From Branchiostoma lanceolatum (Eukaryota; Chordata; Leptocardii; Amphioxiformes; Branchiostomatidae), in NCBI RefSeq assembly GCF_035083965.1, contig NC_089725.1, positions 28,219,925-28,283,924 on the forward strand: a DNA stretch of 64,000 bases, given 5' to 3'. The translations under genes and the position numbers were made by a program. This document shows positions 35,446-46,100 of this stretch, in pieces; position 1 is the first letter of the stretch; every line of letters begins with the position of its first letter. The notes below the pieces were generated by a model. That model had not been told where the DNA came from. It did no database searches and saw only the letters and a program-made list of their open reading frames with translations.

Positions 35446-36303
35446 ATGGCGATCCGTCAAATCGTCTTCAGTTTTTTTTTTTTTTCAAAGTCTGAAACAA
35501 AATTGGTCCCCTGCAGTTCCAAAACGCCGCTAGGGCCTCAAACCTATACCATTAACTCGCCCTCCCAAGAGCATCTCCCACTTAAAACTCATGACCATAG
35601 CAAGCCCGGAGTACGAGATGTCAAAACGGAATGTCCCTTATTTTCAAGGAGAATGGCACAATACTATGGTGGTGTCCATTGCAGTTTTCAACACATGAAA
35701 TGTTTGGGTTGTAAAGAATACGTATTCTTGGAAGCACAATTACTTCAATATAATGTAGTATCCCCACATTTTGTAGAAATATAAAGGACAAAATGTAGGA
35801 AATAAGAAAAGTACCATGAGCTAAAAACGTGGTCTTTCAGATCTTTTTGGCATAAATCATGATAATGAGTACACATTCACATATTGATATGTCAAAATAT
35901 TCCTTTTACATTGATAAAGCAACGTATGCATAATTGCATGGAAAAATATGAAAAAGAAGATGTTACTGAACAAAACATAATGAGGTCATTTTGCTAATCG
36001 CAGAAAAATGTTGGCGTGCTTGAAGGTGTTAATGACTTCATTGGATTTTCATCACGCTTGTTGAAATGCTGGACCAGCTCTCGTTGAATTTCCTGCTAAA
36101 ATCCTATTCTTATAGTTATACCTCGTGTCTATGGACAAATACATCTTGTTGACAGTGCGCATTGGGGACAAAATCAAACTTCCCCGAGATATTCACAGTT
36201 CCTTCCAACGATAACAAATCTGCAAAGGTTCCCTCCCTCATGAGAGACATATACAGCTTGCGAGGTACATGCCATGGTGTGTCTCTAGATCTTAGAAACT
36301 TAC

Positions 36304-36765
36304 CTTTAAAGTCGATCCAAGCTTGACTGCCAGTCGTCGGAATATTTTCAGTTGTCCCTTTCTTGTCGGGAGGTCAGGATTCACTTTGTTGCTGCAGCGT
36401 GCTGGTAGGATACCTCCTTCGGTGGCCGATCCGCATTGCAGTGTGGCAAACAAGATTAGATTTAGTCTTATTGACAGGGTGGGGCTGATTGTCTGGAGCT
36501 GATTTTCACGTGATATTAATAAATAATCATAGTTTGCTTGTTGCTCAAAATGGTACAGTCTTGCAGGATATCCTTTGTTGGTCCCCGGAATTGTTCTGCC
36601 ATCTTCCAAATTTTAAGATTCTTCAAAATTTATACATGCACAACGTCTAAACGTTGAAAGCGGTGCATTAAGTTGGGAACATGATCGAATTCGTCTAAAC
36701 AGTGGTTTAAGTATTCTTGTTTTATGAGGCACTACCTTTAGCGTAGTCGTCACCAACATGTTTTT
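36304..36765 (-). pseudogene. Decayed unidentified coding-like sequence, copy 1
   Basis: The minus strand reads MLVTTTLKVVPHKTRILKPL..., then an in-frame stop just before the LEDGRTIPG stretch, then YPARLYHFEQQANYDYLLIS and a frame change. It ends near a donor-like GACTTTAAAG|GTAAGT. Differences from copy 2 are mostly amino-acid changing, which argues against recent purifying selection. I do not recognise the protein. Confidence 0.4.
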
Positions 36766-37810
36766 ATAAATGATTATGTTGATTGAATGAATCTGTAATA
36801 CCAAGCAGGCTGTTTATTCCATGTTTCCTTTAACAGATGTTTTTGTTCCAGCCTTCCAGCCGAATTTGGAAGACACAGCCAAAACTGTATCTCCATTTTC
36901 ATGGAGATGATAATCACAATCTGTCAACACCTTCTTTCTTGAGTTATTCTTTTTCAAAGTATGGAACAAAATTGCCCCCCCTGCAGTTCCAAGTCGCAAG
37001 GAGCCCAAACCTACCCTCCAAAGAGCTATCTCCCGCTTAAGAATAATAACCATAGCATGTCCAGAGCACGAGATATCAAAACCAAATGCCTCTTACTTTC
37101 TTACGAAGAATGGCACAATATTGTGGATATTGTAGGGGCACCCTGTGTTAAGTCCGAATGGTGTTCATTGCAGTTTTCTTCACATGTCATTGAGATTTTT
37201 GGCTTGTAAAGAATAAGTATTTCTAAAAGCACAATTACTTCAATATTAGGCAGTATATTATCACTACATTGGTGTGGTGGAAATGTAGTGGGACAAAGTT
37301 TGGAAATGAAAAAAGTACCGTTAGCATACGACGTGGTATTTCGGACCTTTCTTGCATAAATCATGATAATGAGCATGTTAACATGTGAACACATTCCTCT
37401 TACGTTGACAAAGCAATGCATGTGCATTATGCAATATTCACCGAAAAAAATATCGTTAGTGAGCAAAACATAATGAGGTCCGTTTGGATCCTGTTCGGTC
37501 ATTTTACTAGTCACAAAAACTTTGGGGTGCTTAAGAGGGTGTTCTTGAGAAGAATTATATCATTTGATTTTCATCACGCTTGTGGAATTGTCTGATATGA
37601 TAGGATCCTATTCCCATAATGATACCCCCTGCCTATAAACAAATTCACCTTGTTGACAGTATTGGGGAAATTAAACGTTACCCGTGGTATACACAATTCC
37701 GTCTATGGGTAGCAAATGTGCAAACTTAAGGTTTCCCTCCCTCATGAGAGACACATACAGCTTACGGAGTGCATGGTGTGTCTCTAGATCTGCTGAATAC
37801 AGAACAGACT

Positions 37811-38268
37811 TACCTTTAGTCGATCCAACATTGACTGCCAGTCACCAGAATATCTTCAGTTGTCCAGTTCTTGTCGGGAGGTCAGGATTCACTTTGTTGC
37901 TGCAGCGTGCTGGTAGGATACCTGCTTCGGTGGCTGATCCGCAGAACAGTGTGGCAAACAAGATTAGATTTAGTCTTTATTGACAGGGTGGGGCTGATTG
38001 TCTGGAGCTGATTTTCACGTGATATCAATAAATAATCATAGTTTATTTGTTGCTCAAAACGGTACAGTCTTGCAGGGTGTCCTTCGTTGGTTCCGAGAAT
38101 TGTTCTGCCATCTTCAAGTTTAACAGTTGCTTCAAAAAATACCCATGCACAACGTCTATAAGTTGAAAGCGGCGCAGTAAGGTCTGAACGTAACGGAATG
38201 CGTCTAAACATAGGTTTAGGTGTTCTTGTTTTATGAGACACTACCTTTAGTGTAGTCGTCACCAACAT
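37811..38268 (-). pseudogene. Decayed unidentified coding-like sequence, copy 2
   Basis: An open stretch of 128 codons (37882-38268) begins MLVTTTLKVVSHKTRTPKPM and includes HPARLYRFEQQINYDYLLIS. The conserved donor-like site (CGACTAAAG|GTAAGT) lies at about 37811, after a stop in this frame. It may be a remnant of a small spliced gene. The product is unknown. Confidence 0.4.
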
Positions 38269-38778
38269 GTTTTATAAATGATCGTATTGCTTGTCTGAAT
38301 CTGCTAATTTGAATATTAATACCAAGCAGGTTGTTTATTCCACTCGTAGTGTCCTTTTCCAGACGTGTTTTGCTCCAGCCGTTTTGAGGAGAGCAGTAAA
38401 CAGCAACAATAACGTCCTTCCACCATTTGTCCACAGTATGATATCATCATAAAAGTGTTCTTTTACTAGTATCAGATATATATCATTGAATGTTGGGCCA
38501 GTTGAAATGAAGCTTCGAAGGCATCCCCTCCCAATTGCGTAGTTGGTCTTGTTTTGTATACAACAATTTCATTCAATCATACAATGAACACGTAGAGACA
38601 AAAATTTTATCGGTCCCCAGGGTGGTCTTTTGGAGCAGTTTTTACTGTGGATTCAAGTGGAGCCTGGTAGAGGCTATATCTTCAGACGCGAGTCATTTAA
38701 TGGTAAAAGACATAAATTTTGAAAGTCGAAATGTCGCAGAATGTCGCGGAGCCTACACCCAAGACAAATGAGATGATT

Positions 38779-38975
38779 ACTCTCCAAGCAGAGGATGGGT
38801 TCCGGCAGGTTTTTGACGTGTTTTTAGGCGTTTTTGTCGGCCTTTCTACTTTTTCATTTTTTTTCTCTATAAACCCAAAATATAGAGACAAAAAAAATGA
38901 AAAAGTAGAAAGGCCGACAAAAACGCCTAAAAACACGTCAAAAACCTGCCGGAACCCATCCTCTGCTTGGAGAGT
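38779..38975. mobile_element. Snap-back MITE, family A
   Basis: An almost perfect ~93-bp inverted repeat. Ends are ACTCTCCAAGCAGAGGATGG and its reverse complement, with a loop near AAACCCAAAATATAG. Direct repeats GAGATGATT flank it at 38770-38778 and 38977-38985. Both strands are open only because the arms mirror one another. Confidence 0.93.
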
Positions 38976-39039
38976 AGAGATGATTGCTTTTGCTCCATGT
39001 AACTGCAGTAGTACGCCGTGCATGGCTTCTGTAATGATC

Positions 39040-39690
39040 TATTGGAGTACTTGTCCGTCATTGACCGACCATAACCGGACAAGCTGGATTGAACTTTTTC
39101 GTGCCGCCCAGCTGTGGAAACTTCCATGACTTGTCAGTCATTGAACGACAGTAACCGGACATTAGCTTGAACTTTTTAGAGCCTCCAGCATTTAACAATG
39201 CTGTGGAAACTTCCATGCCAGCCGCTGACCGATAGTAACCGGGCAAGAATTATAATGGTCGACCTGCCGTGATAACAACACCACCCAACATTGAACAAAG
39301 GTGTTAATACCTCCAGGCGCTACCTACGTTCAATGGGAACGAAGTGTGTTATGTGTGTTATGGACAAATACCGTTCGTTTTAAACAGTGAAGCCATGTCG
39401 AGAACGTCAGCTGGGCTCAACTGTCATAATCCCGCCACCTTATGACACGCGCACTGTAAGAGTGAAAAATTACCTCTTATACGCCTAATATGACCCCAAG
39501 AACATCTGATTCAGTGTTTCAACAAAATTCAAACTATAGTTCATTTACACGTTTACGTCATAAGGTCGGGTTCGTTGCCAGGGTGACGCAAGCCTTAGGG
39601 CCCGTGTTGGGCAAAGCGTCACAACTTCAGTGGGCCATATTTAGATCATAATTATACGTTTTGATCTCATCCATCGGATAAAAATATCTG
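39040..39690. promoter_or_regulatory. Upstream repeat module of tail-anchored paralog 2
   Basis: Three copies (about 39062, 39145, 39228) of the ~83-bp unit with ACCGACCATAACCGGACAAG or variants. Proximal blocks at 39285-39400 and 39552-39690 match those upstream of the 30269 gene. Confidence 0.55.
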
Positions 39691-39729
39691 CATATGACAA
39701 AAGATAAAATTATGTACCTCCGAGAAGAA

Positions 39730-39930
39730 TATAAAAGAGCCAACCCGGCGACACACTTCTCAGAGGAACGGTCTCAACGCGACAATCAGCAGCTACAATC
39801 AGCCATCGCCAAGTTCACCCTCAACACTTCCGCACAGGACCTGATAGAAGAACCGACGAACCAGCTACGACACATTGCGAGAACTTGGTCGACTGAGAGT
39901 CCCTAAGACCAAGCGTCAAACGACCAGCAA
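39730..39930 (+). promoter_or_regulatory. TATA promoter and leader exon, paralog 2
   Basis: TATAAAAG at 39730-39737, a likely start A at 39762, and a leader exon ending 39930 before GTAAGT. An ATG-led frame of 70 codons (39694-39906) begins upstream of the TATA box, so its Met is unlikely to be in the mRNA. The frame body is open in both paralogs. Confidence 0.7.
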
Positions 39931-40359
39931 GTAAGTAAAGGTAGCTAGAATGTAACTTTGTTATGTCAATGAAATCTCAGTGAAACACCATGCTAGCTCT
40001 TGTATCATACCGATAACATTTCATTATGATTATGACAAGCATGTTGATGTTTCACGTTACAAACGTTGCCGCCAGGTATCGAGCTTCCGACACCTGTAGG
40101 GAAGGGACAATGATCCAGTCCCTACAATTGAATTCCCTGTAAACATTTCATTCTTCATAATTGAGCCATCCATGTTAGTGGCCGATGATTATCAGGAATG
40201 TGGCATTTTGTAAAATAGGTAACGTTACTGCATAAGAAACCTTGACACATGAGTTTTTGAAAATCATGTACTGTACTGTACTCTACTGTACTGGAAAAAT
40301 ATCAACTTAAAGGTAACATTGAAAACATAACTTTTTTCAGTTAACGATAACGTTACAAG

Positions 40360-40710
40360 ATGTCGATCCAACAAGGACCCATGGATCACAGCGGAAAGGG
40401 TCGTCACCCCGGTGGTGATTATGGCGGAGGTTTCGGCCGACAGAATCCAGCTTATCCCCCAACGACTGGCCCCCAGTACGGCGGGTACCCCCAACAGCAA
40501 CAAGCTTACCCCCCAGCTGCAGCGACTAGCAGGGACTCCAGCGGCAGGCCATACAGCACAGTAGCTGTGCCTGTGGGGACTCAGCCGGCTATGGAAGAGC
40601 AGAACCAAGGCGCATGTGCTAGCCGTAAATGTCGCTGGGTGATCGTCGGACTCATTATTGTTGGTGGCATTGTCAGCATAACAACGGCGACCCTTAAATA
40701 CTTATACTAG
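40360..40710 (+). CDS. Small proline-rich tail-anchored protein, paralog 2
   Basis: A 116-residue frame in an exon starting at 40341 (acceptor CTTTTTTCAG). It is Gly/Pro/Tyr/Gln-rich (NPAYPPTTGPQYGGYPQQQQ), then SMVAVP-like STVAVP, EEQNQGACASRKCRW, one C-terminal hydrophobic segment (VIVGLIIVGGIVSITTA) and the tail TLKYLY. It aligns with the 30269 gene end to end but lacks one of its two Pro/Tyr blocks. AATAAA near 41216 is a possible poly(A) signal. The family is not recognised. Confidence 0.65.
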   Translation: MSIQQGPMDHSGKGRHPGGDYGGGFGRQNPAYPPTTGPQYGGYPQQQQAYPPAAATSRDSSGRPYSTVAVPVGTQPAMEEQNQGACASRKCRWVIVGLIIVGGIVSITTATLKYLY

Positions 40711-41960
40711 TATAGGTCGTAACAGAGAACTTTGATGTCACAATCATTGTCGTCAAAGTCACTAGCTTTGGCTGACTCGTTATGAAATATAATGCAGACT
40801 GCTTAGGGGTCACTCCTTGGGCCCTGCTTTCTGCTCCGGCATTAATAGCACTGTAATCAACTGTACCTTTGGGGCGGCTTTATTGTTCAGATATGTGCTG
40901 AGACATTTTATATTCAATTGCTGTAATGCTGAATGTAGTTCTGTGGCTGATGTATCAAAAACTTACGTGTTTATCGGACAATATATTAGGTAGCCAGATT
41001 TTGTTGTCATGTAAGAAAATCAAGCCCTTTCAACACACCTGGCACACAGCGGGAAAATCAATCGGCCAACGAGTCTACCTGATCTAAATAACATTTTTGG
41101 CAGTAATATTCCCAGTTTCAACCATCGGAGTGACACCACAGGTTACAAAGCCCTGTTCAATGTGGTAGATTTCCAGGCAAAAAATCCATTTGACCCTCTG
41201 GCGATTTTGTCAATCAATAAATATAGCCGGAGCTTGTCATCTGTGTGACAGGGGTTTGAGGGAAGAAGTCCATATCAACCTACAAATGTAATTCTTACTG
41301 CAAACTATAAACATGTACTTAGTCAACAGTACTCTCATTGATAGTGATGTGAGGGGGGTTGCATTGTTTGCGAAGGCAACCAGATTATTCACACTAGACT
41401 TTATGCTGATTATACTTATGTTAAGATAGAAATTAGGACAAAGACATTGTGTAAATATCTGCATTTAATGACAGCTCTATGTATCTATATAAACATGGTG
41501 TTCTAAATCAATCTAAAATTTTGAAGTATATTTCGGGTTTACCGTAGACAAAAAATTTTCTTCCTAACTATAAGCACTATTTTCATATCAAAGTTATTTT
41601 GTACAAATATACAGGTGCGAAAATAAATAACACTGAAATGAAAACAACAATTTCTGTTTGGTCCCATTACTTTCATCTTGTGACAACAGATTCATTGTTT
41701 CGAAAAAAATTTCAGGAAGTAGATTCAGAAGAAACCAAGATTCACAGTGGGAGGTAGCTGGACCAGTTCTTGGTCCTCCTCTATTTGTTCCTTGTATTGT
41801 TAAAACACGTATCTTCATTGTACAGCATGCCAACAAACTAGTCAAAGCACTTCTTTGAAACAAGCTATTCTATATCATCAGCTTCCTTGGTCCAGAACAA
41901 AGTTGACGCCAGTCAGCATTATATACAACTGTTGCTTTTACAATTACAATCTCATCCACT
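40711..41960. other. Intergenic stretch
   Basis: Likely the 3' UTR of the 40360 gene in its first ~500 bp; the remainder is unannotated. No exon, repeat array or RNA gene was recognised. Confidence 0.4.
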
Positions 41961-41972
41961 GAGGAATATCTT

Positions 41973-42068
41973 ATTCTCCAAGCAGAGGTTTTGGTCGGGT
42001 TACGGGAGGCCAACGTAAGAAACCCCACCACTACTACTCCACCCGACCAAAACATCTGCTTGGAGAAT
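41973..42068. mobile_element. Snap-back MITE, family A, with 11-bp flanking repeats
   Basis: Inverted ends ATTCTCCAAGCAGAGGTTTT and AAAACATCTGCTTGGAGAAT, continuing GGTCGGGT/ACCCGACC. Perfect direct repeats AGGAATATCTT at 41962-41972 and 42069-42079 mark the insertion. Confidence 0.93.
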
Positions 42069-42484
42069 AGGAATATCTTCATTGGAACAACTTACAGCAC
42101 TGTGTGCACAAAAGAACTTGCATCACCCTTACTTACTTGATAGATCTTTATCAAACAACAGACATTAAACATGAACGTATACATGCAATTGCAAATAGCA
42201 CATTTGGCTTCAGACAATTTCATTGGACTGTTCTTCACTGTAAATCTACACAAAGTATGGACATTTTATGCCTACTATCAAAATTGACACTTGCAACTTG
42301 AGGTATTTTTTACACTAGCCCCGGTGAAAAGATTCTGAAGAGGGCAATCAAATATGTCAGACTTCACCATACAGCTACTTGTGAGTAAGTCAGAAACACA
42401 TGCGCACACACACACACACAGACAGACAGATTAAAAACAATACTCACTAGGGTACAAGTACCAGTAATCAGCTACATTAGGAGT

Positions 42485-43175
42485 CACAAATCCACAGAAC
42501 AGTTGACACCTGCAACTTGAAGTCCGGAGGAAATGGCTACAAACTAGCTACAAGTACTGTAAATTCATTTACTTTTGCTGTGGTTTTGTTTCCTGGAAGA
42601 AGAGGAAACAAGATTTTCGTGGTCTTTTGAATTCGCAGTTCTGTATTACAATAGTCATGCGATGAAGACATATTTGCGGTGTCATGAATTTGCGGTGGTG
42701 AGGCCACCATTGCAAAAGTTTCAAGATTTACAGTATGTCACAAATCCACGGGACCATTGACAGCTGCAACTTGAAGTTCTGAGGAAGTTACATCTAGGCT
42801 ACAACTAGCTACAAATGTGTCACAAATCCATGGGACCATTGGCAGCTGCAACTTGAAGTTCTGAGGAAGTTAATACATCTAGGCTACAACTAGCTACAAA
42901 TGTGTCACAAATCCATGGGACCATTGACAGCTGCAACTTGAAGTTCTGAGGAAGTTAATACATCTAGGCTACAACTAGCTACAAATGTGTCACAAATCCA
43001 TGGGACCATTGACAGCTGCAACTTGAAGTTCTGAGGAAGTTAATACATCTAGGCTACAACTAGCTACAAATGTGTCACAAATCCATGGGACCATTGGCAG
43101 CTGCAACTTGAAGTCCTGAGGAAAATGCTACAAACTAGCTACAAATGTCACAAATCCACGGGACCATTGTCGATG
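42485..43175 (-). repeat. ~86-bp minisatellite over the SDCCAG8 stop codon
   Basis: Five to six units contain TGTCACAAATCCATGGGACC, then ATTG, CAGCTGCAACTTGAAGT and AACTAGCTACAAATG. The gene-proximal unit (43141-43175) is the end of SDCCAG8 itself (minus strand GGTCCCGTGGATTTGTGACA, stop at 43148-43150). An older unit lies at 42485-42550. A family B MITE interrupts the distal part. Confidence 0.93.
42555..42735. mobile_element. MITE family B relative
   Basis: Ends TACTGTAAATTCATTT and AAGATTTACAGTA, with internal GCTGTGGTTTTG and TTTGCGGTG phrases. It sits inside the SDCCAG8 3' repeat array. Confidence 0.7.
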
Positions 43176-46100
43176 TCCAGGCTGGGTCGATGACGACCCG
43201 TGCCCATGAAAGAGTCGCGGTTTTTCATCTGGCTGCGGAGGAACTCCACCTCTTGGCACAGCGACTGTCGGTCCTGCATCAGGCCGTTCTGTTTAGTCAG
43301 CAGCTCCAGAACCTGAGATACATGTATATCAAAAAGTCTTGTGGTTAGGGATAATGACTTAGAATCTAAAGGTTTTGGTTCAAATCCGTGGCAGGCCCTT
43401 TGGGAAGGGCATATTAAACAGGCCCTATGGGAAAGGCATATTACACCATTTTCCTCACTTCACTCAGGTGTAAATGAGCACCTAGCTTAGACCAGGGAGT
43501 TCAGATGGAGATGCCATGTTTGAGGAAAACCACACCTTGAGTTAAAGAACCCACCACACTTATCGATAAGAATATGGATCAATCCTGATGTGAGTGGATC
43601 AAATAAATCTGTCCGGATATGCAGCTTGTATTCTTCAGTACAAACCTGGTGCATTACTGCATGAGGCAGTTTACCGGGTATGCAATACAAACAAACAAAC
43701 AAGCTAATGTGACTTTTCTTAACTGTTTAGACATTGTTCTTAAGACATTGCAACTGACCTTAATGCATAGCGTAAGAAGTCATAGCTAAGACGTGTCACC
43801 TGCTGTGCACTGTTGTGTGCGTGCTGGTCCATCTGCTTCAGCCTTGTCTTCATGCGCTGGTGCAGGCGGCCGTGTTCCACACACTGCTGCTCCAGGCCCT
43901 TCTCCCGCTCACCCGCCTTCGCCAGCCGCGAGGACAGTTCCTCGTTCAGCTGGGACAACCGTCCAACATCAGACCTAGGCACAGGGAAAGAGCATGAGAC
44001 TGGATTGAATAGTTATTGTCTTAGACGGCAGTATTTCTAGGCGGTTTTAGCAACTGAATTAGATTTTGTAAACGGTCAGATGTGTCAGATTGTATCTACT
44101 ACCTTTCATCACTGAGTGACGAAAAATATGGATGTCATCTGTCACTTATGGAAGATAATGGGTGCTATCTGAAATGCATTTCATTGACCATTTACAAAAT
44201 CTATCCAGTTGCTTGAGTACCTTTTTGTATTGTTTATCCCTATTAGCTCGATATTATCTTATCGACCTAAGTCTGTAACGTTCCCATCTGTACCTCTTCC
44301 CAAGCTCCTCCAGTTTGAAATCCATCAGCCCAAACTTAAGAACCACGGAAGCATCAGAACACTGACACAACAGTCTCCTGGACACTCATTGGACTTTGCT
44401 TCAGAATCAGCATGTCTATTGAAGTGCAGTTATACGGGCTTTACAACATGTGCATGTCCAAGGCTATGAGAAATAATTGCGTAACAACCCACCTGTATCT
44501 CTCCCCGAGCTCCTCCAGCTTGGTGGTGAGGTCCCTGCACTCCTCCCTGAGGCGGGAGATCAGGTCCTTCTGGGTGGTCACCAGGGTGTCCAAGTCTACT
44601 GAGGACTGGGCTGGGGGGAGAATTTACAGTTAAAAAATGCATGTCCTGTTCACCCATGGACTCCTCTGCAGAGAGTACCATCCAGAAAATGTGTAGAGGC
44701 AATTTTTTCACCTCCCCGTCTTCGGATCACTGCTGCTGGCTGTCGTGAAGCCCCTACGACCATTGAGATCAAGGGTCTGATCTGAGCTGAACTCTTTAGA
44801 GTTCTTGATTTGTATTTACATATATCTCTGTAGGGTAGGAAAGGACAGTCAAAGAGATTGGCAAGGAGTTTATAAACTCCTTAATGTTATAAAACCTTCC
44901 CATGTCATGAAGAAGTGACAACAAGTCGATTTGATCATGCATAGCCAAGTATAGAAAGTACAATCTGCACAATGTAGGTCTGTGAAAATTCTCAAAGGCA
45001 ATAGTTAACTGGAAACAGTTCACCTTGTTGCCTCTCCTTTTGTTCCATCTCGGCTATGAGCTGCTTTTCTCTCCTCTGAGCGTGCTCAATGGCCTCCTTC
45101 AGGTCGTCACTGCGGCCACGCTCTATACTCTCCTTCTCCATACGAGCTAGGTTTGCCTGGAAAAATTGTTGCACAAATTAGCAGGAAGCAATTTTCGGCA
45201 TGTACATACTATTAGATATCCTTATATTAGGCCACAGCAAGTAATCTTTATGGATGACATCAGCGCGCTCATTAATTTTCGCCTGATTTCAAAATAAAAA
45301 ACAAGAAATTTCATTGCCCTCCGACGGTGGTCAACTTGCCAAAAATTGGCAAATATGTCGTAAACGTTGGCAGTCTAATGTGTTTCATTGCATATGAATA
45401 CCCAGGGTATTTCCTGCCCATGATGGTATAATAACAAGCTGTTTTCTGCATTTGTTCTAGCAAGGACATTATATAAATAATGGGGGGGGGGGGTCCTAGA
45501 TAATTGAGCTGTATACACAAGGTGTTCCATCGCATATGAATTCCCAGCTTCAGCTTCAGATGATGGTACAACAAGCTCTTTTCTGCATTTGTTGTAGTTA
45601 GTCTATTGAGATGTATACACATCTCCAAGGACATGTTTACATTAAATCAAGGAGGTTTTATATTATATATGAAACCTCATTGGTTGAATACAGGAATAAA
45701 AGATCTGTTGGTCATGATATCATATTTTGTCGCCTCTCTTGTTTAACAAGACTTATGATCTCAAAATGTGAAAATATAGGAATCTTGATTTTTTTGGCCC
45801 GCCTTGTTTTTGTGTGTGCCCTATCTCATTCATTTTGTAGTCTGCGGAGGATGTCATCCATAAAATCTACTTGATGTGGCCTTAAGTTAGGATTTTCTAG
45901 TGCATGTGAAGAGGACATTGCTGATGTGATTGTTTGTTACACTTGTAGAAAGGGTACTGCAGTGCAAATTGCCATGTGAGAGCAGAATGCAAAACTAACA
46001 GATATGTACAAGCATGTGCAGGTGCAATAGGAAGTACAGTCAAACCTGTACTACTGACCACCTTGGCATAGGAATGACCGTGTGGAAGTTGTGGCCACCT

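Larger units (their letters stand above)
35450..38350. repeat. Tandem segmental duplication (~1.4 kb units)
   Basis: Copy 1 is about 35450-36840 and copy 2 about 36945-38350. Matching landmarks in order: TTTTTCAAAGT-TGAAACAAAATTG (35470, 36945), CACAATTACTTCAATAT (35738, 37228), TCATGAGAGACATATACAGC (36240, 37743), and a minus-strand open stretch containing YDYLLISRENQLQ (36400-36600, 37980-38110). Divergence is moderate, with small indels. Confidence 0.9.

Noticed and set aside
38697-39129. Mirror-image open frames on both strands (FLGVFVGLSTF)
   Set aside because: The arms of a near-perfect palindromic MITE.
39694-39906. 70-codon ORF as a separate gene
   Set aside because: Its Met lies upstream of a TATA box placed 32 bp before a likely start site, and the paralog lacks that ATG.
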